Positions 28,063 to 39,588 of a DNA stretch of 64,000 nt are shown here, in pieces. The notes beneath the pieces are model-generated. The model saw only the letters and a list, made by a program, of their open reading frames with translations, had not been told where the DNA came from and ran no database searches. This stretch comes from Blastomussa wellsi (lineage: Eukaryota; Cnidaria; Anthozoa; Scleractinia; Plerogyridae). Location: assembly GCA_947652115.1 (NCBI GenBank), contig OX393569.1:1431315-1495314 (forward strand), written 5' to 3'. The stretch's first letter is position 1; each line of letters opens with the position of its first letter. The position numbers and the translations under genes were made by a program.

Positions 28063-29076
28063 CTTCAGAAAACTAAGTAAGTTGCATTGTTTCAAACGCT
28101 GAAACCTACCTTTTGACTTCAGACCTCGATGACCAGAATGAAAAATATTAATTAATGACATTCTGCACAAATCCATACGACAGATTTTGCATCTGAATAC
28201 ACTCTATCCAATATATTTTGTAACGCTTCGCTAATGACAATGAAGTATGTTAATATGTAGATTGGTGTTAATTGTAGAAGTACTTTAGGCGTGCTCGTAG
28301 GTATGGTGAACCCCGAGGGGTTTTCTAGGCTATTTAGTATTTTGTAAGTTATGCAAGAGCCACTCGAAGGCATCTCTTTCAACTTTGACTTTATTTGCTG
28401 ATTCACTGATTGTAATTTTCTCTATGGTATGTTGTAAACGCTCGCTGTATCAATAAACGAGATGCCCGCCCCTGATGCTGTGTTTGTGTTTATTAAAGAT
28501 TAGTTACAAAATATTTTATGATCGTTTCTGGGTGATTAGAGTATAATTGGCTTTGGTTTCATCCGAAAAAGATGTAAGCTGTGCGAGTTTTAAGCGTTTA
28601 TGTGTTCTGGTCACGTGACTTTCCAAATATGGTCAAAACTGCCAGAAGTGAAGTGAGCCTCCAATAGAACAAGCATGGCAAAAAACTAATCCTATCATTC
28701 AAAGGGAACCCAAGATATGATGGTTAGAAGTCATCTATAGCAACCATTTTGTAGTTAGGGGTCTCCCCTCTTAAAATTATCACCCTGTTGAACAAATTTG
28801 AACAGTTTGAATTGACTGTTGAAGGCTCTTTTCTATGAGAGGATCCTTGTTACTTCCTTTTCACCCAAGTGGGTAAAGCGAATAATAGGACTTTCATTTG
28901 AAGGAAATGGGTGTGAAAACAGGTGAAGATGCTCACTGTGTTGTCTTCTGTTTTGTTAAGGGTTCAATTGCTTTGCTAACAAAAGTGTTTGGTTTTCCTA
29001 TTTTAAGTGATTAAGGCGAATAGTTAACAACTATAGGTCAAAGAATAATTAAGATCCAAATATTGTGTATATCTAT

Positions 29077-29405
29077 GGACCGTGTACGGATCGTAAACTG
29101 CGTTTACGATCCATACAAACTGTACGGATCGACAAGCGCCGTATCACCCCCTTGATCAAATAACACGTGATTCTTAGTCCCCTTAAATGAAATTCATTTT
29201 ACGGACCGTATGCGGACCGAAAACTGCGTTCACGATCCGTACGGATCGACAAGCGCCGTTTCACCCCTTCGCTTAAATAACACGGGATTTATATTCCAAG
29301 GTCCCCTAATGAGAGACAATTTTCCGATCGTATACGGACCGAAAACTCTCTTTTACGTTCTGTCAAACTGTACGGATCGTAAAGTTGTAGTTTCGAACCG
29401 TATCA
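29077..29405. repeat. Tandem repeat, about 125-bp unit, with internal palindromes
   Basis: Copies start near 29077, 29203 and 29325; the third is partial. Each begins 'ggaccgta...cggaccg' or a variant and has 'acggatcg' palindromic words; copies 1 and 2 share 'gtacggatcgacaagcgccg' and 'aaataacacg'. It ends about 500 bp upstream of the transporter start codon. Confidence 0.8.
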
Positions 29406-29837
29406 GTTTGTGTATATTGGACATGACTGAATTGGTTATCCTTCTCTTGATATTCTAATGACACATTTAGATTACAGATTATACAATAGATCGGGTTTTG
29501 CGTGCGAGTAGTTTGTTTCGACGACTCAGCCTCTTAGGTAGTATCGACTCGGCAAGTAGAATGACGAGTAGTCGAGTACCCTCACTGATTTGCCTCACTT
29601 TAAACTTCGCCTCGCGCCGTTCCGCCGTGAACACTCGGGATCTTGACTGCTCCGCCTTTGCCATTCTCGTTTACCTCAACTTTGTAGTCGCGCCTAAAAT
29701 GTGGAGACTGCATTGTGAGGAAAACCTAGCCGTGTTAAAGATCAGAAACTAGTTAGCCCATCGTCCGTTTGACAGTGGACTGTTTTTATTGAGATCCTTA
29801 TGTTAATCAACTGTGTCCATTTCTATTACACCTGTAA

Positions 29838-29861
29838 CTCTGTTTTTCTTCCTCCATCAGA
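29838..29861 (+). promoter_or_regulatory. Probable splice acceptor of a 5'-UTR intron upstream of the transporter
   Basis: A pyrimidine tract 'ctctgtttttcttcctccat' followed by CAG lies about 40 bp before the transporter ATG. This suggests that the intronless coding exon is spliced to an upstream non-coding exon. Confidence 0.45.
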
Positions 29862-29900
29862 ATGAAACAATTTTAATTCAAGAATTCAAGTTCTTCCAAA

Positions 29901-31166
29901 ATGATCAAAACTGAAGGTCAATCGCCAACATGGAAAGCTGTTGCAAACATAACCAGTTTCGTTCAAGGAGCAGGAACGCTAGCATTGCCATACGCAGTGT
30001 TTAAAGGAGGCATTGTGACAATCATCGGATTCCCTTTGTTCGCGGTGGTTCATTGGTACACTGGCATGGTTATGGTAGATTGTATTTACGAAAGTGATCT
30101 GGAACGTGGACAAAATACTGAGTGTAAAGCACTTGTGAGTGATATCAGAACACAAACTGGAGAAGCAAATAAATCGCGAGTTCGTACCATTTACAGCGAC
30201 CTCGGCAAAGTCCTTTTCCCGCAATATGGCGGCGTGCTTCTCGATGCTGTACAAAGCCTTGATCTGTTAATTCTTGCTGTGTCATACTTTATTTCATGTG
30301 GATCGCTTATGGCACATGCACTGCCAGGTGCAGGACTGACCGAAGCTGTGTGGGCCTCTCTTGTTGCTGCGTTGATTTTACCCTCCACGTTTGTGAAGGA
30401 TCTGGCGTGTGTAGCATGGCAAAGCTTGTTGAGTATAACATCTCTGATCACCATGGTGAGCGTGTTGATATGGTACACAGTCAGTCACTCTTCTAACATA
30501 AACTTCAAAGACGTGCTCTTCTGGGACCCTGAAGGAGCTCTTGTCGCGTTCGGGATGGTCTTATCCAGTTATTGCGTCTACTCAATTTTGATTCCAGTCG
30601 AAGAAAGCATGGCGGATCGGTCCAAATTCGGTTCAGCCTTAGGAATTTCGTTGTTCATGGCCTCCACATTTAAAGTGCTGTTTTCGCTCTGTGGTTTTCT
30701 CTCATTCTCTCAGGACACTGATGAAGTGATTGGAAACAATTTCCCGCTCGGCGCACCACGCACGGTCGTGAGCGTGGTATATGTCGTGTATGTTGTATTC
30801 TGCTATACACTTGTCGTCTATCCCGTTTTTCAGTCCCTTGATGATTCTCGATTGGCTTCTGCAGTTACTTCCTTCATTCCTTTTTTCATCTGGACTGCCA
30901 CAACAAGATTTCTTACTGTATTTGCCACGCTTTTAGTAGCATTTGCAGTTCCGTATTTTGCGCTTTTGACAGGGTTCATCGGTAGTCTAGCTTTACCATT
31001 CCTTGAGTATATTATGCCATGTTTAGTTCATTTGAAGTTGAAATGGCCTGAATTGAAACCCCATCAAATGGCTGCAGATGGAACAATTATCGTAGTGGGA
31101 GTGTTGGCGACAGTGTTTGGTGCTTATTTTTCTGGCAAGGCGTTAGTGGTTGAAATGACTAAGTAA
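29901..31166 (+). CDS. AAAP-family amino-acid transporter, VIAAT/SLC32-like, intronless coding region
   Basis: A 421-aa multi-pass protein predicted to move amino acids, or related small amines, by proton exchange; relatives load inhibitory transmitters into vesicles. The AAAP hallmark GAGTLALPYA is at residues 23-32, right after a very short N-terminus of about 10 residues (vertebrate VIAAT has a long cytosolic one). About 11 hydrophobic helices are visible, near 12-33, 38-58, 110-135, 145-163, 172-192, 210-228, 245-265, 285-308, 335-355, 362-385 and 395-415. HWYTGMVMVDCIYE (51-64) and LPSTFVKDL (159-167) match the SLC32 pattern better than SLC36 or SLC38. The coding region has no intron, unlike every neighbour, raising the possibility of an ancient retrocopy. 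It lies between two oppositely transcribed oxygenase paralogues. Substrate is unknown. Confidence 0.88.
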   Translation: MIKTEGQSPTWKAVANITSFVQGAGTLALPYAVFKGGIVTIIGFPLFAVVHWYTGMVMVDCIYESDLERGQNTECKALVSDIRTQTGEANKSRVRTIYSDLGKVLFPQYGGVLLDAVQSLDLLILAVSYFISCGSLMAHALPGAGLTEAVWASLVAALILPSTFVKDLACVAWQSLLSITSLITMVSVLIWYTVSHSSNINFKDVLFWDPEGALVAFGMVLSSYCVYSILIPVEESMADRSKFGSALGISLFMASTFKVLFSLCGFLSFSQDTDEVIGNNFPLGAPRTVVSVVYVVYVVFCYTLVVYPVFQSLDDSRLASAVTSFIPFFIWTATTRFLTVFATLLVAFAVPYFALLTGFIGSLALPFLEYIMPCLVHLKLKWPELKPHQMAADGTIIVVGVLATVFGAYFSGKALVVEMTK

Positions 31167-31254
31167 ATACATTGTAAATATTAAGAGCTGGGACAAGCAA
31201 TTAGCCAATTTTTCAGGTTGTATTACTACCTTAAATTTTGGATAGTTGTGTGCT

Positions 31255-31600
31255 GCGAAGGCTCTTAAACCCTGACCCTATTTAAAATGGAATTTGCTAC
31301 CGGACCCTATTTAAGGCCCAAACTCGAAATGTGATACTCTATTCAAGGAAAAACTATGAACGGGTCGACCTTATTTCGCTACTGTAATGTTAATGCTCTT
31401 AACGGATTATTAGTTGTAAGAAATCGTTTCTTTTTCGTTTAGCCTGCCATTTATGCAGTGCAATATTAGGCAATACAATTTAGGTACCCTATATCTAAGG
31501 ATCATCTCAGAATGAATGCCAAAAGGGGGCAAAAATGACACCCTATTTAAGGACCGAGAACCTAAAAAACTATACTCTATCCCGCGGCACAAACCTACTT
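31255..31600. repeat. Dispersed 'ccctatttaagg' repeat region
   Basis: Several variants of 'gaccctatttaag' and 'actctattcaagg' in both halves of about 350 bp; probably a decayed transposon just downstream of the transporter. Confidence 0.45.
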
Positions 31601-31630
31601 GGTTGTGACTGGAATGGATACTTCAAAATA

Positions 31631-31758
31631 AAGTGGGACACCTTATGCTGCTTAAACAAATGCCAGGGGCCCCGTCAATCCAGTCACCAGGGGTCATATT
31701 AAAGAGGTTCTTTATAAATATGACTGACTAAACTTAAGCATCACAAGATGTCCCACTT
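31631..31758. mobile_element. Tc1/mariner-type MITE (TA-flanked)
   Basis: Inverted ends AAGTGGGACACCTTATGCTG and 'catcacaagatgtcccactt', flanked by TA on both sides. No coding capacity. Confidence 0.65.
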
Positions 31759-32219
31759 TACCGGCAGGCGGTTATTTGTAACCTCCGCCCCTCCCCCTCC
31801 CCCTTTTTTTTGCTCTCCCCAGTGTTCGCGCACTCGTGATCGCTGTTTTCGAAACATTCCGCCCACAAAAACCGCCTGCTCTGCAGGCTAGCAACTAGTA
31901 ACGGTTGATTTCATTGTAATTTCCGTTGTTGTGTAACACCTAATGAAAAATTTAGAGATAAAGAACAGCAGTCAGAACTGTCAAAAAGTCTGTCAACTCG
32001 TTTTATGACACATTCGGCAGTGACTTTTTCCTCTGTGATGGTGAATCGCAGGAATCGAGCTAACATTTACCCCACACCGGAAGTAAAGATTCGCCTAACT
32101 TCGCAAAGAAAAACAACCATTACGTCACCGATTTTTTTATGCAGTGACGTCAAGGATGTTCACGGAGATACAAGAGAAAGCAACAAAAATTCAATCATTC
32201 AACTCTGAACGCTCGGATC

Positions 32220-35200
32220 ATGGACATTCCTCAGATCGATATTTCACCTTTGATTAACGGTATGTGTTTCACCTGTTGTGTCTTGATGAGCGTCACCATT
32301 GTGTATTTTAACTTAAACATTTGAAATTTAATTACAAGCGTTTATAATAAACCGACGATGCAAAGGAATACGCATTTCTAACGATGAATGAAAAAGTCAA
32401 CTCTAGTGAACTTTCCAGAGCGTTTACCGATCCAAAAACTAGAATTTTCTCTTGATTTGATAAAAAATGGTGGTGAACTGGAACTGGCTTTTTGTGGGAC
32501 GACAAATTTCAGGTTCCAATTTACGGTTAGATAGGAATGACTTTAACGCTGAAAAACTTGGACCTCTATTTTGCATTTAAAAGAGGATTCCGCATCAAAA
32601 AAAAAATTGGGTTCACCGACTGCAACTTGAATCTGTCGAGGTTTTCTTTTAAAATCAGAAATAAATGCTAATGGTATTTTTACGAAGCTTGGATGAGGAA
32701 GCAAAATGGCGTTTAAAAATCTTAAACTTTCACTCGCGTCAGTTCTTGCGTTATTATTTATTGGGTTCATAATCATCTGAATTTGATTTCTCTTCGCCTG
32801 TTTAAGGGGGAAACTATTGCTCCAATTGAAGAAGAAAAGTTAAATTTTAGCTTGAAAAGACTTGATCATGCGAGTGTGGGCTGACAAGTGACCAATTAAC
32901 CCTCGATGTTACATCCTCGCGCGCTCGTTTCTTTTTGTTCAATGTTTTCGACTTTTCTAATTTATTTGGGGGCGGGAGGCAGACTTATGAGTTAAAAATC
33001 AAGAAACCACCTTAGGTTAGCTCTGTTTTTATTTCCAGACATTTTTAAACTATATACTCAAAAAGGTTATTCAGCGATTCCCTCTCCTAGCTAACTCTCG
33101 CTTCACTCGCTTTACATGGAAACTAGTTACCCGAGGCCGCCACCAATTTATATAAAACAGAATCAATTGAACCGACTTGTTTTATAAAGGATAGAAGAAA
33201 TGCACAGTAAAATAAAAAAATCTCCGGCAAAGAGATAAGCAAATTGCACCTGCTCTGAAACGGGAGGACTTTCTCAACCTTGTCACTCATTTGCATCATG
33301 ACTTCTCTTCGCATAAACCAATAGCACAATTCGCGGTTAAATGAAAAACCAGGTTCATGGATAGACTTGCCATACCACATTTAGCGATACTGTGAAGTTT
33401 CGAAGAGTTCTGATTCAACCTTTAAGAAATATAGAAATTTGATTTTCGTGAGTTTTACAAAGAAATGTATGGCGTGCTGGCACAACGCCCACGCGCCATA
33501 CATTTCATTGTAAAAATCACAACGTTTGAATTTTTATATTTCATCGAGTTTGAATCGGATTGTTTTACTGAATTTGACATGCTGGATCTGTTCATACTGG
33601 TGTACTTTATTTTTACCTAATCTAAGGCCCAGTTCAGACGTCGTGCTACTGCAGTGCCGAACTCAATTGTAATTAGGTTCGACTGGAACACGGCGGTAAC
33701 ACAATTCTGATTCAGACGTTCTGCCAGAGTCGAGCCAAATTCAGGATGTACGAAATCCACTTCGCAATTTTATTTTCTTGGTACAGCAGAAACGTTTAAA
33801 TCGCTGCCGTGCCAGAGTGTATCTCTGACTTGAGTTCGGGACGGCAGAAGCAAGATGCCTGAACTCGGCCTAATGCTCATTTTAAAATGCCACTCTAACC
33901 GCGAATTGTGCTGTTGAATAAGTTAAGTAGTCGAGGAGGTCAACAACACAAAACACGACCAACGGACAAAAATCATGATCTTTCCACAAAGGGATGGCGA
34001 CTGGCAAAAAATAACTATATTTGTAACTGTGCCAAAATGCGCAAGTACTTGTGATTCACAAAAAACTTTTTTATCGTTTTAATTACTGAAAGCACTGCAA
34101 AAATTTGATGTGATTGTCTTTATGTTCCATTTGGTAATGCGTCAAATTTTCTAAATAGTTTAGCGGACTCAACCATTACTCTCCAACGCCACTATAACTA
34201 AAATCAATCCCTGCTCTATTTTTTCTTCTTACATGCGAATTACGACATTTTCATTCTTCGTTGCAAGACAGTATAATTGTCGGCCGAGACTCTTGCTGCC
34301 CCTCCCATTCGACTCTTTTTACAATTTGTTTTTTTCTTTTCCAACCGACCGACCAAAAATAAGGAAAAGCATTCGACGATAAGCGAAGAAAAGAAATGGG
34401 GGATGCCTTATTAAATTAACTGCTAGTGCATATGAACTTGTTCGCATGCTAATTGAAGTTTCTATTTTAGAATAAAGATTGATTCAGTTAGTTCTTATAT
34501 TTATCAACTACTAATAAACATGAAAGAATGGAATTCGTTCTCGGCCAAATTTCAGCCTTGGTCGATTCTACTTTTAAATTTCTTGAATTTTACAAAAAAG
34601 CGTCTTATAAAAAAAATAAGTGCAACATCTAACTTTGTCCAGTCGGAGGCTTCATGTGTATAGCCATCTTTAAATGCATTGTCATCATGTTGGACTGCTA
34701 ACAGATGTTTCATTATTCCCTTGCCAGGTGGATTTGAAGAAGTTCAAAATGTTGTCTCACAAATCAAGAAGGCGTGCGAAGGAATCTCTTGTTTCTATAT
34801 TACTGGTCACGGGGTTGATGAGTCCTTGATGGCGGATGTGATGAAATGCGGAAGAGATTTTTTTGACCTGCCAACGGGCACGAAACTGGACATACGCCTA
34901 AATAAGAGTTCTGCTTACCGAGGATACATTCAGCAAGGTATTGGCACTGTAGATTACTCGCGGACCTAAATGGACGAGACAACAATAATGATTAAATGTT
35001 CAAAGGGACACTATATATACTATATATTTGCTAAAACTGAAAATGGTCCCTAAATTTATGTAATAAGAACTTCATTACCTCTAGCTAAATGATTAAAAGA
35101 AATTTCGTGAATAAAGTCCACACTGCAGCAACAGTTTTGCAAAATTTTAACGATTTTCGATTCAAACTTCAACCTTTGATGTACTATATTTCGGTTTGGC

Positions 35201-38200
35201 CAGCCAAAATATAGTACACCACCAGACAATGAATTGTGGTCGTGTAGCATTATTTATTGCGAACCTTTATCTGAGTTTTTTGTCGGGTTTTGGGAGCATA
35301 GGAGGGTACGTGTAATTTTAGGTTATGCATTTTTAGCTTCATCGCAAGAATTGTGAGAGTCGCAGCTGGGATTTATACTTACCTTGAATTAGTAAAGAGC
35401 GTTTAGGGAAAAGATTGTCGTAGATTTTCTAAGGCCTATTTTGAAGCTGCAATCCACTGCTGACACTGCAGAATTTTTCCCGTTCCCAGTAAGGGCTTTG
35501 GGACCAAACCAGAAGGGAAGGCCTGGGTCCTAGGCTGGCCGACACCGCGCGCGGAAAAAACCAACCGCGCATGCACATGACCATTGACGTCACTAGGTGG
35601 CTATCGTCAGCAAGAGCCATCATCAGGCCATGATCAATCAATGACACAATTTTAGCCCATACTTGAAAATTTGCAATGCTTATAGCAAATATTGGCGGAA
35701 GTAAAATTGTTACCGTGAAACTAATAAAACAGAACACCAGAAATATTAATGGAATGTTATTGTGTTACAAGGAAAACACCAATCAGGTGTGAGAAAACCA
35801 AACCGCAAACAGCAACGGTAATTAGTTTGTGGCTTTGAGGTTTGTTTCCATGTAATGAACTTAATTGTGATTGGTCACTACACAATAGACATTCCTGAAG
35901 CTAGACCATTTTGCATGAAGTTTTTGTTTTCCTAGTACGAAGTATATGTTAATGCGCGTGACAGAAAACATATACTCATCGACATTGCAGGTACCGAGAA
36001 GACAGCAAGCAAAGTAGACGTCAAAGAAGGGATTTACTTTGGTCCAGATTGCAGCTCGAAGAAACCGAATGTAACAGATTGCGACCCCATGATGGGAGCT
36101 AATCAATTCCCGGATGAACAAGATGTACCCGGATTTGCGGCAACCATAACAACCTACATGGACAAAATGTCACTGGTGGGGTAAGTAATACCAAACTTTG
36201 AAATCGATTTACTTTCAGGCAAAAGATTGAAGCGAACAATTGTATCTGTAAACTAACAATATTATTTTAACAATTGTATCTGCTAGGTTTCCTTAAGCAT
36301 TTACCCGAGCCACATTACTTGGCCGTAGCCAGACGAAATATTTTACTGAAGCAATCAAATTATCAAAAAAACTTTAAGATTGTCGACAACGCATGCATAA
36401 CCACTTATACAGCAACCCGACCTGAAGCAAATGAATCCGGCAATAAAATTTTTTTTACCAAGTTTAAAGCCTCGGTTCTTCGGTAATCCAAAGTATTTGA
36501 GATACTCGTCCAGAAATTGTTTTTTCTTCAACGTACTATCGCCGAGATAAAAAAGTTTCAATTTTAAAAATAAGAATAATAACGGCTACAATGTTATGGC
36601 TCTATTTGAAGAAAAACGCCTTCAAATAATACAGTGCCCAAACTAGGTCGGAAGACCGAATTAATTTGAAATGAACAAATGCCATGAACATAGGAGCCAT
36701 GTAGGCCTGTTGATCCAATTGTTGCTATTTTTCTTCAAAAAGCATACTATCTTTGGTAAATATATAATTTCTTTTTTTATCTCCTCGTCATTTCAAAGTT
36801 CTTGCGTAAAGACCACTAGTCAGCTACATCTTGTAAAATCTGCCATTTTCGATGGCATCGAAATTATGAAAATCCCTTTTGTCGAAGCAGTTTAAAACGG
36901 CTGATGTGATTGGACTCCCTTTGTTAGATTTCAGCCAATCAAATCATGTGTCCCCAGAGCAACTTGCTCCAAGTGCACAGACCCAAGTTATCGATGCGAG
37001 CATCAGTCTCGACCCCAGAGGTACCAGTTTTTAACAAACGATAGAAGTAGCCATTTCTATACCTGGGCCCGGGTTCTTCAAAGATTGTGCAGTGCCATCA
37101 TATAATTATCAACCGGATAATTAATAGCGCATTAATAGCGCATACACTGTAATTGTATATATTCTTTTACACGCTATTTTTGTTTTTCTGGTAGTTATTT
37201 TTTATAATTTTTTGGCTTGTTTGTTTACGTTTATACAGTCAGCCAATCGCACAACAGCATTTTATCCCATCCCTTTTAAACCGTGTAACCGTTTGTTTCC
37301 ATTTTCACTTAGCATTTTATGTAATATATCAAACACTCGAGATAGTGTTTCATCACATTTCCAAACACCGAGAAGAGAGTTGAAAATACGACGCGCAGTG
37401 GAGTATTTTTGACGAGCTTCGAGGTGCTTGAAAATGTGATGAAACACTGTCTCGAGTGTTTGATATATCTTCTCAATCGAAACTAAAACTACGGAGAAAA
37501 CGAAGAAATAAAATCGTAAAACTCTATGCTAATTAAGATCACATTTCCAAACCACGGTTACGGTTCTGATTTCCTTTGTTTTAACGTGATGAATTATTAA
37601 TGAGTTTGAGAAGCCCCTGATAAAGATTGGTTTTATCCATCCGAAATATTGGGCTTAATTAAAATACCATCAGTTTCTAGCTGTTTGATCAGCCTTGCAT
37701 CATTAAGTTTGTTTTTTAAAAGTTTATTGCTGATCATGATCTGCACCAAGATCCAACTACAATCTGCCCCTGTTTGTTAAAGTGGTCCCTGCATCGTTTA
37801 CATAAGCCAATTAAAAAATTATTTTTAAGTGCAGTGAAACTATTCCACCTATGCACATTTTGCAGCCAAATAACATAACCTTCGTTCTGTCGTTATTTAG
37901 GCATGCCATGATAAGAGGTTTAGCTCTTGGTCTAGAATTGAACGAGGATTGTTTCCACGACAACTTCAACCCAGCCTTCCCCCTGTTGGCTCTATGGCAC
38001 TATCCACCAGACCCCAAAGAGTCAGACTCGTGGGGGGTGGGACCTCACACCGATTATGGTGTGCTGACTTTACTTATGCAGGATAATGTAGGAGGACTGC
38101 AGGTTGAGACAAGCACCGGGGACTGGATCGATGTTCCTCCCATTCCAGGTAGAAATATTTGTTTCTTTTATCAAGAAATTTATTCACTAAACGCATTTGA

Positions 38201-39588
38201 AAAATTAACTATGTGAACCAAACTAATAACCGAACGTGATCTAATTAGAGCGATGTGTGTTTTGAGAAGTGTCTTTTATTATAACCATAGTAATAGGCCA
38301 TTTCCGAGTTCCCTTTTCCCTCAGCTTCAAAAGTCTAAGTACCGGTACGAAACTATTCATATGAAAATAAGCTTATTTTGTATGAGAATGAAGATGCAGG
38401 TGAAACACATTTTCATATGACTTAGACTCGTTTTGACGCTGAGGCAAAAGAGAACTCGGAAATGGCTAATTACCCTGGCCAAATACATGTAACAGACACG
38501 AAGCGCGGGAAACGTGCGCGAGCAAGTCAAGAGTTTAACTTCCAACTGGTGGGGCGAGTTTTTTAAGCCAACCACTAAGCGTCGTGAAGCAAACGCGAAT
38601 TTCCGTAACTCAAGTAAAAATCACTCTGATAACAAAAGACTAGGCCTTTCCCGATTGCGCTGCGCACCTTTTGAGCACTTTTTTGAGTTCGGAGCACTAT
38701 TTTGCATTTTGTGCACCATTAAGCAGTTTCTTCGCACTTTGTATGAGCAACATTTGAGCAATATTTCACATTTCGAGCAAATTTCGAGCAACAAATGCCT
38801 TCTAAAACATTTTAAAGCCAACACTGTGTATCGCTCGCAACGAGAATCGTGTTCCAGGTCATAAATTTGAATAGCTAATGATGTTGTCAAGACCGTTGTC
38901 ATGGAAAGGCACGTGGAATTATCCTTGCATGAGAACAGAAGTTTATGATTGGCTGATGTATCATGTGTGTGTCATCTCAAATTTCTCAATCATCTGATGT
39001 CTAGGCTTTACACTACTAAAAATTGACATATTTACGCTCAGAGGTAACTTTTCACAACTTTTAGCACTTTTTGAGCACTATTTTGAGCTTTTGAGCACTT
39101 TTTGAGGACTTTTTAGCCATTTTTGCCAGCACTTTTTCAGGATTTTACCAGCGCAATCGGGAAAGGCCTACAAAAGACACAGCCAAACATTGAATCTCGA
39201 AGCAAAGACATGAAGTATGTCGCCGAAACGAAGCGCGACGCGATAAAAGTAATTTGACCCGGCTGCGATTGGTAAAAGGCCGAGATCAGAGCCAAATTCT
39301 TCATGCTTTTCTTGTGTCTTTCCTATAGGGACATTTGTAGTTAACATTGGTGACGTGGTGGAGGCCTGGACCGAGGGACAGTTCCGTGCCGCCGTGCACC
39401 GAGTCAAGAACTCAACAACAAAGCATCGAATCTCGGCACCATTCTTTTTCCAACCGGGACTTGATTGCGTCATTAAACCCCTTGATGACGTCACAGCCAC
39501 TGGCGTTGCTGACACAAAGCTAGCGCTGCACAAGCCGTTTAAGTTTGGAGAATATGTCTTGGATAAGTTTCAAAAATCGTATGGCTAG
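32220..39588 (+). CDS. 2-oxoglutarate/Fe(II)-dependent oxygenase, complete (315 aa)
   Basis: Exons are 32220-32259, 34728-34937, 35991-36180, 37901-38148 and 39329-39588; they total 948 bp and read through without a stop. The protein starts MDIPQIDISPLIN, a typical DIOX_N opening. FYITGHGV (37-44) and AYRGYIQQG (76-84) follow. The catalytic domain has H196-x-D198 in GPHTDYGVL and H253 in AVHRVKNS as iron ligands, and R263-x-S265 in HRISAPFF as the 2-oxoglutarate motif. Its length is usual for the isopenicillin-N-synthase-like group. No signal peptide or membrane segment, so probably cytosolic. Exon sizes and all phases match the minus-strand paralogue, showing gene duplication with inversion. 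Two MITEs lie in the last intron. Substrate cannot be assigned; animal members of this group are poorly characterised. Confidence 0.94.
33623..33872. mobile_element. TIR element in intron 1 of the plus-strand oxygenase
   Basis: Ends TAAGGCCCAGTTCAGACG and 'gcctgaactcggccta' are inverted repeats. The interior repeats 'gttcagacgt' and 'tgccgaactc' words. The target duplication is unclear. Confidence 0.5.
35178..35217. repeat. Short perfect-type hairpin
   Basis: 'gtactatatttcggtttggc' is followed by its near reverse complement. It lies in intron 2 of the plus-strand oxygenase. Confidence 0.6.
37325..37470. repeat. Interspersed foldback repeat, copy B
   Basis: 'caaacactcgagatagtgtt' with 'tcatcacatttccaaacacc' pairs with 'aaaatgtgatgaaacactgt' and 'ctcgagtgtttg'. 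It is followed by 'gatttcctttgttttaac', as in copy A at 5350. In intron 3 of the plus-strand oxygenase. Confidence 0.65.
38294..38468. mobile_element. TIR MITE in the last intron of the plus-strand oxygenase
   Basis: Inverted ends TAGGCCATTTCCGAGTTCCC and 'gagaactcggaaatggcta', with inner 'ccctcagc' against 'gctgaggc' and a further inverted pair ('ttcatatgaaaat' / 'attttcatatga'). Confidence 0.65.
38641..39170. mobile_element. hAT-type MITE with intact 8-bp target duplication
   Basis: Terminal inverted repeats TAGGCCTTTCCCGATTGCGC and GCGCAATCGGGAAAGGCCTA are perfect over 20 bp, flanked by exact CAAAAGAC on both sides (38633-38640, 39171-39178). The 8-bp duplication indicates hAT. Both ends carry subterminal 'gagcacttttt' repeats; there is no transposase. 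It ends about 160 bp before the last exon of the oxygenase. Perfect ends suggest recent insertion. Confidence 0.85.

Larger units (their letters stand above)
22773..29860. other. About 7 kb without a recognised gene
   Basis: It should contain the missing first exon and promoter of the minus-strand oxygenase, but none was identified. Recognisable contents are a foldback near 23145-23245, a CAGT-rich tract at 23830-23950, a tRNA-like SINE head at 24027-24105, a GTGAATCGTGA-type repeat at 26390-26560, a MULE-type element at 27612-28062 and the tandem repeat at 29077-29405. Open frames of 60-107 aa in this stretch have no domain, splice or homology support. Confidence 0.6.

Noticed and set aside
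28082..28406. Possible retroelement or zinc-finger ORF (WICAECH..., GHRGLKSK) on the minus strand
   Set aside because: The CAEC motif alone is too short to assign, there is no second zinc-ligand pair, and the apparent donor after 'tcaaaag' leads to no partner exon.
29478..29760. Overlapping open frames on both strands upstream of the transporter
   Set aside because: Arg-rich, no domain; more likely 5' UTR or promoter.
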